A stretch of 64,000 nt of DNA from Aminobacter anthyllidis (GTDB lineage: Bacteria > Pseudomonadota > Alphaproteobacteria > Rhizobiales > Rhizobiaceae): contig NZ_JAFLWW010000008.1 of NCBI RefSeq assembly GCF_018555685.1, forward strand, positions 161,270 to 225,269, read 5' to 3'. The notes under the pieces were generated by a model. The model did not search any database. It was not told the DNA's origin and worked only from the letters and a program-made list of their open reading frames with translations. Numbering within the stretch: position 1 is the first letter of the stretch; each line of letters starts with the position of its first letter. The translations under genes were made by a program, and so were the position numbers. Below are positions 8,709 through 18,198 of the stretch, in pieces.

Positions 8709-9716
8709 ATGACGACGCTGGCGACGCTTACGCGGCCGCAGAAGGCGGCGGCCATATTGGTGGCGATGGGCAAGCCGTCGGCAAGCCGGCTGCTCAAGTT
8801 CTTCAAGCAGGATGAGCTCAAGGCGCTGATCGAAGGTGCGCGGCTGCTGCGCACCATCCCCCAGGCAGACCTCGAACGCATCGTCGCCGAGTTCGAGGCC
8901 GAGTTCACCGAAGGTGCCGGCCTGCTCGATTCGGCCGACAAGATGGACACGATCCTCAACGAGTCCCTGTCGCCGGAAGAGATGAACGCGCTGATGGGCG
9001 GCGCACCCCTGGCGATCAAGGACAACTTGCCGCCGGTGTGGCCGCAGGTCGAAAGGCTCGAAGCAACCCAGATCGGCGCATTCCTCGCCAATGAGCATCC
9101 GCAGACCGCGGCGATGATCCTGTCGAATCTCGCGCCGACCTATGCGGCAAGGGTGGTGTTGTCGCTGGAAAAGCCGGTGCGCAGCGAGATCATCAAGCGC
9201 ATGATGGAACTGGCGAGTGTGCCGGAGGCCGCGACCAAGCTGGTCGAAGACCAGATCCGCAGCCGCGTCCTGACCGAAAGCGCCCAGAAGGACACTTCGG
9301 TTGGCCAGACGCGTGTCGCCAGCGTGCTCAACGAACTCGACAAGTCGCAGCTCGAAGAAGTCATGAGCGACCTGAGAGAGGTCGGCATGGCTGATCTCGA
9401 CGCCATCCGGGCCCGGCTGTTCTCATTCGAGGACGTTCCGGCCATGTCGCAGAAGGCGCGCGTCGCACTGTTCGATGGGCTGTCGAGCGAACTCATCACG
9501 CTTGCCCTGCGCGGCACGGCGCTGCCGCTTGCCGAAGCCGTGCTGTCGTCGATCGGCGCACGCACGCGCCGCATGATCGAATCCGAACTCGGCCAGGGAT
9601 CGGAAGGCGTTCAACCGGCCGATATCCTGCGCGCACGCAAGACCGTCGCCTCCACCGCTTTGCGCATGGCCAACGAGGGGCTCCTCGAACTGCCATCGAC
9701 GCAGAACGCCGCCTGA
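8709..9716 (+). CDS. fliG: FliG, flagellar motor switch protein
   Basis: Rotor protein that contacts MotA and FliF. The 335-residue length is standard. Typical features are LTRPQKAAAILVAMGKPSAS at the N-terminus, the EHPQTAAMILSNLAPTYAARV segment of the middle domain (about 125-150), and a C-terminal domain with LFSFEDVPAMSQKARVALFD and RGTALPLAEAVLSSIGARTR, whose charged residues engage the stator. An LSPEEMNALMGGAP segment at residues 87-100 resembles the CheY-binding motif usually seen at the FliM N-terminus. Confidence 0.95.
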   Translation: MTTLATLTRPQKAAAILVAMGKPSASRLLKFFKQDELKALIEGARLLRTIPQADLERIVAEFEAEFTEGAGLLDSADKMDTILNESLSPEEMNALMGGAPLAIKDNLPPVWPQVERLEATQIGAFLANEHPQTAAMILSNLAPTYAARVVLSLEKPVRSEIIKRMMELASVPEAATKLVEDQIRSRVLTESAQKDTSVGQTRVASVLNELDKSQLEEVMSDLREVGMADLDAIRARLFSFEDVPAMSQKARVALFDGLSSELITLALRGTALPLAEAVLSSIGARTRRMIESELGQGSEGVQPADILRARKTVASTALRMANEGLLELPSTQNAA

Positions 9717-9742
9717 CCCCGTCGGCCGCGGTCTGCTGAGCG

Positions 9743-10819
9743 ATGTCGGGCGAGGACAAAGACTCCAAAACAGAAGAGCCGACAGAGAAGAAAATCCGCG
9801 ACACGATGGAGAAAGGCAAGTTGCCTGTCTCCAAGGAAATCGCGATCTTCACCTCGTTTCTGGCGATCATGGTCTACGCCGTGTTCTTCGCCGGCTCGGC
9901 GGTGACCGAACTTGGCGTCTTCCTGGCGAACTTTCTCGAGAAACCCGAGGCGTGGCCGCTCGGCACCGAGCGTGACGTCACCGAGCTCTACCAGGCCGTT
10001 GCAGTAGAAGTCGGCCGTGCCGTCGCCAGCCTGTTCCTGATGCTGATCGTGGCCGGAGTCGGCGCTTCGCTGATCCAGAACGTGCCGCAGTTCGTAGGCG
10101 AGCGAATCCGCCCGCAAGTCGACCGCATTTCGCTGACCAAGGGATGGAAGCGGATGTTCGGCGCGCAGGGCCTCGTCGAGTTCCTGAAGTCGCTGTGCAA
10201 GCTCGGCTTCGTCATGATCGTGCTCTACTTCGTGCTGTCGGACGATCATCGAAGGCTGCTCGCCGGCATGATCACCAACCCGGTTGCCTTCAGCGATGTC
10301 ATTCGCGGCATCACCGTCGATATCCTGGTGGCGATCGTCTTCGTCATGGGGGCCATCGGCGTCGCCGACATCTTGTGGTCGCGCTTCCACTGGTTCCAGG
10401 AACAGCGCATGACCAAGCAGGAGGTCAAGGACGAGATGAAGCAGTCGGAAGGCGATCCGATCGTCAAGGCCCGCCTGCGTTCGATCGCCCGTGACCGCGC
10501 CCGCCAGCGCATGATGACGGCGGTGCCCAAGGCAACGCTGGTGATTGCCAACCCGACCCACTTCGCCATCGCGCTGCGCTATGTCCGCAACGAGGATGCA
10601 GCACCTGTCGTGCTGGCCAAGGGGCAGGACCTTGTGGCGCTGAAGATCCGCGAAATTGCCGAACAGAACGGCATTCCAGTATTCGAGGACGTGGCTCTTG
10701 CCCGCTCCATGTACAAGCAAGTTTCGGTGGATAGTGTCATTCCATCGCAGTTCTATCAGGCCGTCGCCGAACTGGTGCGGATCGTTTACGGAAACAGGGC
10801 TCAGCGCAATCCGTCATGA
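9743..10819 (+). CDS. flhB: FlhB, flagellar type III export switch protein
   Basis: Inner-membrane export-gate component that switches substrate specificity. The 358-residue protein has the conserved cytoplasmic N-terminus (DKDSKTEEPTEKKIRDTMEK), four membrane segments between about residues 30 and 215, and a cytoplasmic C-terminal domain. The self-cleavage NPTH motif is at residues 270-273 (LVIANPTHFAIALRY), close to its position in Escherichia coli. The gene lies 26 nt after fliG and overlaps the following small gene by four bases. Confidence 0.96.
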   Translation: MSGEDKDSKTEEPTEKKIRDTMEKGKLPVSKEIAIFTSFLAIMVYAVFFAGSAVTELGVFLANFLEKPEAWPLGTERDVTELYQAVAVEVGRAVASLFLMLIVAGVGASLIQNVPQFVGERIRPQVDRISLTKGWKRMFGAQGLVEFLKSLCKLGFVMIVLYFVLSDDHRRLLAGMITNPVAFSDVIRGITVDILVAIVFVMGAIGVADILWSRFHWFQEQRMTKQEVKDEMKQSEGDPIVKARLRSIARDRARQRMMTAVPKATLVIANPTHFAIALRYVRNEDAAPVVLAKGQDLVALKIREIAEQNGIPVFEDVALARSMYKQVSVDSVIPSQFYQAVAELVRIVYGNRAQRNPS

Positions 10820-11259
10820 AAAATCAGCAGCATGCTTCGTCCCGTGAAGTCCTTGTCGCAACGGCCATCCAGCCGGTGGTGCGCGAATTGCGCCTCGTCG
10901 ACCTGGCCGACTACATCGCCTTCATCCGGCTGGAGCATTTCGCCAACGTGGCGGATCTCGTCGATTCAGCGGCGGAGCTGTATTTCATGCCAGGCGCGCT
11001 GCGTCTCGGCCTGGGTGGCGAGGCGCATGTCAGCTGGACAGGCGCTCCGCGCATCGTTCTCGACCTCGAGCTCCGGCCCGAAGGGGCCGTGGTCTATTTC
11101 CAGCTGTCGATGACGGCCAACAACGCATCGGTGGAAGTCCACTACGTGTCGTTCGAAAAGCCCGATCCTGAGCCCGAAAAGAACACCGAATATCTCGCCG
11201 CGGCCATCCAGCACGCGATGATCAGGCAGACGGAAGCACCGCAGGCCGAAGCGGCCTAG
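10816..11259 (+). CDS. Conserved rhizobial flagellar-operon protein, unknown function
   Basis: A 147-residue soluble protein with no domain recognised. Its start overlaps the flhB stop (ATGA), showing translational coupling, so it is very likely flagellum-related. It has an N-terminal helical half (RELRLVDLADYIAFIRLEHF, NVADLVDSAAELYF) followed by a beta-rich half (LRLGLGGEAHVSWTGAPRIV, GAVVYFQLSMTANNASVEVH) and an acidic tail. No signal peptide or membrane segment is seen. It is the last gene of the rightward flagellar operon and faces visR. Confidence 0.75.
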   Translation: MKNQQHASSREVLVATAIQPVVRELRLVDLADYIAFIRLEHFANVADLVDSAAELYFMPGALRLGLGGEAHVSWTGAPRIVLDLELRPEGAVVYFQLSMTANNASVEVHYVSFEKPDPEPEKNTEYLAAAIQHAMIRQTEAPQAEAA

Positions 11260-11383
11260 GATTCAGGTGAGGCCGGCCTGCAAATGCCGGCTCCCTGCGC
11301 TTCCGGTGCTCACGTACTTGAATTTACGCTCCGCTCCGGTTCTCGGAATCCGCCATTTCGGCTCGGCCTGGCGTGACTCTACG

Positions 11384-12139
11384 TTAGTCGATCAGGCCCA
11401 TCCGCAAGGCCTTGGCGACCGCATGCATGCGGTTGACGGCATTGAGCTTCTGCGTCGTCTGGGTGAGGTACTGGTTGGCGGTGTGGACCGAAAGCTTGAG
11501 CAGCTTGGCGATCTCTTCGCTGGTGTAGCCGCGCGAGGTCAGCTTCAGGCACTCGATCTCGCGACGCGACATCGACGGCAGGTCGCGGGACTGGGTGGAA
11601 ATGATGCGGGCGACCGCATCGAACAGGGCAAAGCAGCGTCCGTGCAGGTCGTGCAGCGATTGTGGATTGGGCGAAAGCTCCGCGCCGGCGAAGATGAAAA
11701 GGCCGACCTGGCCGCGATCGGTGTAAACTGGGAAGGCGATGCCGCGGCCACTCTGCGCAAGCGGTTCGATGCGGCTCGTCCAGGGAAGTGCCGCAAAGGC
11801 CTGCGCCGCGTCGGCGTCGTCCGCCCACCAGCATGGCGCCGTCGACTGGCGCGCATGACGCATCAGGTGTTCGCCGATGCCGCCGCCAAGCAGGCGCGCC
11901 GCGGACATGGTGCTGGGATAGTCGGAATCAAAGCATGGCGTCAGCCGGCCGCTGTCGGCCGACGATCCGGCGAGGCACAGTGCGAAATCGCGGGCGCCGA
12001 GATCGACCGAGATCCAGCGGCAGCGCCTGGCGGCATCCGCGAGTGTGACGGCGTGCAGGCCCACCGGGTGTGGGGCGGCCGGCACGTCCTGTTGGAATTC
12101 GGGTGCGCGGCTCAGCTGCTTTGCCTGGGCGTAGCTCAA
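11384..12139 (-). CDS. visR: VisR, LuxR-type master regulator of flagellar genes
   Basis: DNA-binding subunit of the VisN/VisR pair, which in rhizobia activates the flagellar regulon. The TTG at 12139 is chosen: it overlaps the visN stop (TTGA) and has an AGGAG site nine bases upstream, giving MSYAQAKQLSRAPEFQQDVP and 251 residues. The open frame continues further upstream, but only inside visN. A degenerate N-terminal ligand-binding-like domain is followed by a C-terminal LuxR helix-turn-helix (SRREIECLKLTSRGYTSEEI, KLLKLSVHTANQYLTQTTQK) at about residues 185-245. Confidence 0.9.
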   Translation of the reverse strand: MSYAQAKQLSRAPEFQQDVPAAPHPVGLHAVTLADAARRCRWISVDLGARDFALCLAGSSADSGRLTPCFDSDYPSTMSAARLLGGGIGEHLMRHARQSTAPCWWADDADAAQAFAALPWTSRIEPLAQSGRGIAFPVYTDRGQVGLFIFAGAELSPNPQSLHDLHGRCFALFDAVARIISTQSRDLPSMSRREIECLKLTSRGYTSEEIAKLLKLSVHTANQYLTQTTQKLNAVNRMHAVAKALRMGLID

Positions 12140-12837
12140 ATGATGCCGCTCCTGATCGCGGTTGCAATCGCCATGGCGCGATTGGATGCCGACAGTTTCT
12201 GGATCGCGTGGGTGATGTAGCTGTTGACGGTGTTGGACGACACACCGAGGATCAGCGCCACCTCGTCGGTGGTCTTGCCTTCGGACACCCAAAACAGGCA
12301 TTCGCGCTCGCGGTCCGAAAGCGGGTCCTGCATCGTCGCTGCGGCCAGCACGCTCGGCGCCTGCGACAGGGCATAGCAGCATTCGAGCTGGGTGCGCGGC
12401 ATGACGTCGGGGTCGATGCGGCCGGCCTCGGCCGCCGAGAACAGGACAAACAGGCGCTGGCGGCCGACATGCAGGCGTAGCGCGAAGATTTCGGCATGGC
12501 CGAGCACGTCGAGCAGGCGGGCTTCCTCGCCGCCGAGCACTGCGGGTGCCTGGGAGGCAAGCAGGCTCTGCGGGCGGACGCCTGGCGCGCTGGCGAACGG
12601 GCCCTGGGCGAGGCCGGCGATCAAAGCGTGGCCGGCGAGCTGGATGGCGTCGTAGATCCAGTTCGAGGCGATGATCTGGAGATTGTCGCGTTCCTGGTCC
12701 TGGGCGATGGCGACGAGCATGTAGCCGTCGGCGCCGATCTCGTCGGTCAGGTTCATGAAGAAGGCGGTGAGATCGCTTCTGGATGCGAGCCTTGCTGCGA
12801 CGGTGGTCTGTTCGTTGCGGGCTGCGAGGGCGGTCAT
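12136..12837 (-). CDS. visN: VisN, LuxR-type master regulator of flagellar genes
   Basis: Partner of VisR in the heteromeric activator at the top of the rhizobial flagellar cascade. It has 233 residues. The N-terminal part is a ligand-binding-like domain (DLTAFFMNLTDEIGADGYML); the C-terminal LuxR helix-turn-helix is LSDRERECLFWVSEGKTTDE plus VALILGVSSNTVNSYITHAI. The order visN then visR with a four-base overlap is characteristic. Located downstream of and convergent with the flhB operon, it has its own promoter in the 410-nt gap to its right. Confidence 0.9.
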   Translation of the reverse strand: MTALAARNEQTTVAARLASRSDLTAFFMNLTDEIGADGYMLVAIAQDQERDNLQIIASNWIYDAIQLAGHALIAGLAQGPFASAPGVRPQSLLASQAPAVLGGEEARLLDVLGHAEIFALRLHVGRQRLFVLFSAAEAGRIDPDVMPRTQLECCYALSQAPSVLAAATMQDPLSDRERECLFWVSEGKTTDEVALILGVSSNTVNSYITHAIQKLSASNRAMAIATAIRSGII

Positions 12838-13247
12838 CTCAAAAACTTCTGCCGGAATCCATTATGGAACCAGATTTGGGCGGTGCCCGAACCGGTCGAA
12901 AAACTCAAAACTTTGACGTTAAAAACGCGACGCGGACGCTTGGGCATCCATCGGCCGAATCCGTGCTGGTTGCGCGAAACCTGACGCGCTCTCCACCGGG
13001 GAAATCCCCAGTATTTCAGAGCGTTGGTGGTTCGCCGCGCCCCCCGAGGACCGGCTGATTCGGGTGTAATCTAACCCCTCGCGAATCGCTCCGCAAACAT
13101 AATTGACAAAAAGTTAATTCAGAGTCCTTCGACAGACTCAAGGCGGGGTGAAACGTCGCGGAAACCTTGGGGAAAGCTTGCGAAAATCGCCATTGATCGG
13201 TCGGCACAATCGGCCTAACGCTGCGTCCACTTGGGCAGGGGAATGCA
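12838..13247. other. Intergenic region between visN and the TMEM43-like gene (promoters, no gene)
   Basis: No credible coding sequence was seen in these 410 nt. The stretch must contain the divergent promoters of visN and of the gene at 13248. A TTGACA hexamer at 13103-13108 on the plus strand resembles a -35 element, but no convincing -10 hexamer follows at the right distance. The rest shows only short A/T-rich runs. Confidence 0.4.
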
Positions 13248-14432
13248 ATGAGCGATCAATTTCGTGAAGTGACCAGCGTGTCGTGGTTCGGACGGATCAA
13301 GCGTTCGGTCGGCGGCGTGCTGGTCGGGCTGATCCTTGCCGTTGCCATGGTGGCAGTGCTGTTCTGGAACGAGGGCCGGGCGGTGACCACCGCGCGCTCA
13401 TTGGCCGAAGGGGCGGGCGCCGTGATATCGGTGCCTGTCGACAAGGTCGATCCCGTCAATGAAGGCGAGCTGGTGCACACCACAGGCCCGCTGACCACGT
13501 CGGACGAGGTCAGCGATCCGGACTTCGCCATCGAGTCCAAGGGCGTGCGCCTGGTGCGTACCGCCGAGATGTTCCAGTGGGTTGAGAACTCCAAGTCGGA
13601 GACCAACACCAAGCTGGGTGGTGGCGAAGAGACCGTCACCACCTACAGCTATGCCAAGGAATGGCAGGACCGCCCGATCGCCTCCTCGGAGTTCAAGCAG
13701 GTAAGCAACCACCAGAACCCGCCGATGGAACTCGGTTCGCGCACGTTCCAGATCCATGAGGGCAAGCTCGGCGCCTTCACGCTGGACGAGCCGGTGTTCG
13801 ACCGCATCGGCGACAGCAATCCGCTGACCATCACGCCGAGCCAGCTTCCAGATATCGCCGCGGCCTATCCCGGCACCGAACGTGTCAGCGTCGTCGATGG
13901 GCGCATCTATCTCGGCGCCAATCCGACCTCTCCGGCAATCGGTGACTACCGCATTGGCTACCAGTTGGTGCCATTAGGCGACATCAGTGTCATCGGGCGG
14001 CAAACCGGCGACAGGTTTTCGCCCTACCAGACGGTGGCCGGCGACGAGTTGCTGTTGGTCGACAGTGGCAGGGTGCCGGCCGACAAAATGTTCGCCGATG
14101 CGGTGAGCGTCAACACCCTCATCACCTGGCTGGTGCGCGCCGGCTGCCTGCTGTTGCTGGCTATCGGCTTCGGGCTGCTGCTGGCGCCGCTCGGCGTCCT
14201 GGCCGACGTGATTCCGTTTGTCGGCAGCATCGTGCGCATGGGCACCGGGCTGATCGCCTTCGTGCTGGCGCTGCTGGTGGGGACCGCGACGATTGCCATT
14301 GCCTGGTTCTGGTACCGGCCGCTGCTGGCGGTCGGCATCGCGGTTGGTGGGCTTGCTCTGGCCTATCTGCTGACGAGGTTCGGCAAACGCAAGGCGGCAG
14401 CCGCCGCGGCCCAGGCGGGCGCGACGGCTTAG
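13248..14432 (+). CDS. TMEM43-family membrane protein
   Basis: A 394-residue integral membrane protein resembling the TMEM43/LUMA family, known mainly from animals but also found in bacteria; its bacterial function is unknown. There is one N-terminal membrane helix (about 21-41, VLVGLILAVAMVAVLFWNEG), a large extracytoplasmic domain with the family motif FWNEGRAV and repeated polar segments (HTTGPLTTSDEV, TTYSYAKEWQDRPIASSEFK), then three or more C-terminal helices (about 290-375). The C-terminal tail is basic and Ala-rich. It stands alone, ends 4 nt before the convergent deacetylase gene, and shows no operon partner. Confidence 0.82.
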   Translation: MSDQFREVTSVSWFGRIKRSVGGVLVGLILAVAMVAVLFWNEGRAVTTARSLAEGAGAVISVPVDKVDPVNEGELVHTTGPLTTSDEVSDPDFAIESKGVRLVRTAEMFQWVENSKSETNTKLGGGEETVTTYSYAKEWQDRPIASSEFKQVSNHQNPPMELGSRTFQIHEGKLGAFTLDEPVFDRIGDSNPLTITPSQLPDIAAAYPGTERVSVVDGRIYLGANPTSPAIGDYRIGYQLVPLGDISVIGRQTGDRFSPYQTVAGDELLLVDSGRVPADKMFADAVSVNTLITWLVRAGCLLLLAIGFGLLLAPLGVLADVIPFVGSIVRMGTGLIAFVLALLVGTATIAIAWFWYRPLLAVGIAVGGLALAYLLTRFGKRKAAAAAAQAGATA

Positions 14433-14436
14433 CTCG

Positions 14437-15468
<1,032 letters not shown>

Positions 15469-15485
15469 GAAAATCCTTCCTGGTT

Positions 15486-16175
15486 TTAGTTGAGGTCGAG
15501 ATAGGGGGCGACGAGGGCAAGCCACATGGTCTTGACGTCGTCCTGGATGAGATCGAAGGCCTTGCGGTCGCGCTTGAGCCCGACGAGGCGGCAGACGTGG
15601 CCGACTTCCATCATCACCACGCCGAGCCGGCTGGCGATGCCGTCCTCAAGGGCCGGGTTCACATGCTGCAGCCAGGCGGCGTAAAGCGCGATGATCTGGT
15701 CGTCATATTCGTTCTGGATGGGTCTGAGATCGGGATTGCCTGTTATGGCCTCGATGACAGGCATCAGGGTGGCGTTGTCGAGATAGAGCCTGGAGGTGTC
15801 GACGAAGAGCTTGTCCACCTCCTGCTGGAATTCGGCGCGGTTGGCGGGGCGGGGAGCTGCGATGCGCTTGGCGATCACCTCGGGAAACGCACCGAGCCAG
15901 CGACGGGCGAGGTCGAGCAGAATGGCTTCCTTGTTGGGGAAGTACTGATAGACCGAGCCGACGGACAGGCCGGCGCGCTGCGCGATGGCAAGCGTCGTCG
16001 GCGTCTTGGTTCCCTGTTCCCTCGTCAGGATCAGTGCCGCGTCCAGAATCCTGTCGACGACCTTGCTCGACCGTTCCTGTCGCGGCTGCTTGCGCGGGCT
16101 AAGCGCCGTCGTGGCCTTCTTTGTCAGACTGCGATTCACGGACTGAACTTCTCGCTCCCTGCTCGTCGCCATCAT
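15486..16175 (-). CDS. TetR-family transcriptional regulator
   Basis: A 229-residue repressor-type regulator. The N-terminal helix-turn-helix spans ILDAALILTREQGTKTPTTL, AIAQRAGLSVGSVYQYFPNK and EAILLDLARRWLG; the C-terminal ligand-binding half is helical (ELDFQ-like Asp/Glu-rich segments). The ATG at 16175, behind a GGAGG sequence, is preferred. A longer form from 16220 would begin next to the promoter and has no ribosome-binding site; a GTG further in (VNRSLTKK) is also possible. It precedes the deacetylase gene by 17 nt, so the two probably form one unit, and it is divergent from the amidohydrolase gene. Confidence 0.85.
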   Translation of the reverse strand: MMATSREREVQSVNRSLTKKATTALSPRKQPRQERSSKVVDRILDAALILTREQGTKTPTTLAIAQRAGLSVGSVYQYFPNKEAILLDLARRWLGAFPEVIAKRIAAPRPANRAEFQQEVDKLFVDTSRLYLDNATLMPVIEAITGNPDLRPIQNEYDDQIIALYAAWLQHVNPALEDGIASRLGVVMMEVGHVCRLVGLKRDRKAFDLIQDDVKTMWLALVAPYLDLN

Positions 16176-16230
16176 ACACGAGAGACGTCCTCCACAACGC
16201 ATCCCCGGGGAAACCCGCATATTGACAAAC

Positions 16231-16246
16231 GCGAATAATTAGTCGC
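16231..16246. promoter_or_regulatory. Candidate TetR operator palindrome
   Basis: GCGAATAATTAGTCGC is a 16-bp near-perfect palindrome (one mismatched pair) in the gap between the TetR gene and the divergent amidohydrolase gene. A TTGACA hexamer lies just before it at 16222-16227. Position and symmetry suit autoregulation by the TetR protein, but binding is inferred. Confidence 0.5.
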
Positions 16247-16396
16247 ATTTTTTCTCGACGCTGTCTTTAGGGAAACAAGAGGAATTCCTGGGACAGCGAA
16301 CCGGCCTCAGCCTTGCTGTCTGGTTGCATCACTCCTTGGGGATGGGGCAGCCGATGCGGGTTTGAACGCTCAGTCAGTCAAGTGCGCGGAGTCGCG

Positions 16397-18073
16397 ATGT
16401 CTGTCCAAACGGTTCGCAATGCCGACCTGATCGTCATCAACGGTCGCGTGCTGACCATGGACTCGACCCGGCCCGCTGCCGAAGCGGTGGCCGTCAAGGA
16501 CGGACTGATCGCAGCTGTCGGCGATAACTCCACGATCGAAGCGCTGCGCGGCCCCGACACCAAGGTCATCGACGCACGCGGCGGCTCGGTGGTTCCGGGC
16601 TTCATCGAAGCGCACATGCATCTCTTCTCCGGTGCCGCCGAACTTGCGCATTTGCAGCTTGCCGGCGTGCACGGCTTCGAGGCTTTGCGTGAGGCGGTGC
16701 TGGCCTATGCGGCTGAACGTCCGGACCAGCGCATGCTGGTAGCCCAGGGCGCCGACTACACGATCCTGGGCAGCGAGCGCGTGACGAGGCATCACCTCGA
16801 CGCCATCCTGCCTGACAGGGCCTTCCTGATGGCGGCACCCGACCATCACACCTATTGGGCCAACACCAAGGCGCTCGAAATGGCCGATGTGCTGCGCGGG
16901 CGCGAATTGACGCCCGGCAACGAGATCGTCATGGGCGCCGACGGCCTGGCCGAGGGCGAGTTGCGCGAGAACGAGGCGTTCAACCCGGTGCTCAAGCTTG
17001 CGGGTGAGGAGCGCGTGCGGCTCGGCCTGTCGACGGGCGGCGAGCCCGACCCGATGCCCAATGCAGAGGAGCGTGCTGGCGACCGCGCCATCATGCGCCG
17101 CGGCCTCGACTGGTGCGCGCGCCACGGCATCACCTCTGTCCAGAACATGGACGGCAATTTTTACCAGCTGGAACTTCTGTCCGAGGTTGAGGCCGAGGGT
17201 GACCTGATCTGCCGGGTGAAGATCCCGTTCCACTACAAGAACTTCATGACGCTCGACATGCTGGACAAGGCGTCCGCCATGGCCGAGCGCTATGACAGCG
17301 ACCGGCTGTCGTCGGGTCTGGTCAAGCTGTTTTATGACGGCGTGCTGGACTCCTGGACGGCCGTCATGATCGAGCCTTATGCCGACCGTCCGGACTGGGT
17401 CGGCGAGCCGCTGTTTTCGCCCGAGGAATTCAAGCGCATCGCCGCCGAGATCGACAGACGCGGCCTGCAGATCGCCGTGCATTCGATCGGCGACGGGGCG
17501 ACACGCGCCGTGCTTGACGGCTACGAAGCTGCCGCAAGGACCAACGGCACGCGCGACAGCCGCCACCGGGTGGAGCATGTCGAGCTGACCACCGCTGATG
17601 ACATCCAGCGCTTCGTCGACCTCGGCGTGATCGCCTCGATGCAGCCTCCGCACCCGCCGGGCGCGATGAGCTTTCCGCTGGAGCCGACGGTGTCGCGCAT
17701 CGGCCGGGAGCGCTGGCCCTATGCCTATCCGACGCGCACCCTGATCGAGGCGGGCGCGCATGTGGTGTTCGCCTCCGATTGGCCGGTGGCGCCGATCGAT
17801 CCGATCGAGGGCATGCAGGCGGCGATGCTGCGCAAGCCTTGGGCTGATGACATGCCCGACCAGAGCGTTTCGCTGCACCAGGCGCTGGCGGGCTACACGG
17901 TCGAGGGCGCCTATGCCGAGTTCAACGAAGATCGGAAGGGCCAGCTGAAACCGGGCTATTTCGGCGATTTGGTTGTGCTTTCGGCCGACATCGAAGCGAC
18001 AGATCCGGCCGTGCTGCACGAGGTCCGGCAGGTGACGACCATCTGCGGGGGGCGGGTGACCTACCAGGCGTGA
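16397..18073 (+). CDS. YtcJ-type amidohydrolase (amidohydrolase 3 family)
   Basis: Predicted metal-dependent hydrolase of 558 residues. The start at 16397 (MSVQTVRNADLIVINGRVLT) is chosen over an upstream in-frame start that would add 28 unrelated residues. It shows the composite N-terminal domain, the HMHLFSGAAEL metal-binding strand (GFIEAHMH), and later conserved segments LQIAVHSIGDGATRAVLDGY, RHRVEHVELTTADDIQRF and VVFASDWPVAPIDP with the catalytic-type Asp. Members of this family cleave formamides or N-acyl bonds; the substrate is not predictable. It precedes the polyamine importer by 125 nt on the same strand, suggesting a linked N-acylated amine substrate. Confidence 0.85.
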   Translation: MSVQTVRNADLIVINGRVLTMDSTRPAAEAVAVKDGLIAAVGDNSTIEALRGPDTKVIDARGGSVVPGFIEAHMHLFSGAAELAHLQLAGVHGFEALREAVLAYAAERPDQRMLVAQGADYTILGSERVTRHHLDAILPDRAFLMAAPDHHTYWANTKALEMADVLRGRELTPGNEIVMGADGLAEGELRENEAFNPVLKLAGEERVRLGLSTGGEPDPMPNAEERAGDRAIMRRGLDWCARHGITSVQNMDGNFYQLELLSEVEAEGDLICRVKIPFHYKNFMTLDMLDKASAMAERYDSDRLSSGLVKLFYDGVLDSWTAVMIEPYADRPDWVGEPLFSPEEFKRIAAEIDRRGLQIAVHSIGDGATRAVLDGYEAAARTNGTRDSRHRVEHVELTTADDIQRFVDLGVIASMQPPHPPGAMSFPLEPTVSRIGRERWPYAYPTRTLIEAGAHVVFASDWPVAPIDPIEGMQAAMLRKPWADDMPDQSVSLHQALAGYTVEGAYAEFNEDRKGQLKPGYFGDLVVLSADIEATDPAVLHEVRQVTTICGGRVTYQA

Positions 18074-18198
18074 GCCGCATGGCAAGCGCCTGACGACATG
18101 ACTGCGAGCCGTTGTTGCCAAGCCTGACGGCGTGTGGTGACAATTGAACGGGGAAAAAAGTTCCACTGTGAAGGTGGGCGGAACAATGGGGCGTTTGC

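Noticed and set aside
11272..11291. GCCGGC-N8-GCCGGC as a terminator between orf147 and visR
   Set aside because: The arms are self-palindromic hexamers that occur by chance in GC-rich DNA, and no T-run follows.
12140..12382. Upstream extension of the visR reading frame into visN
   Set aside because: The frame is open by chance inside visN; its translation is not LuxR-like and the TTG with an AGGAG site explains the real start.
13103..13108. TTGACA as a confident promoter for the TMEM43-like gene
   Set aside because: No -10 hexamer at 16-18 nt was found, so it is only mentioned under the intergenic entry.
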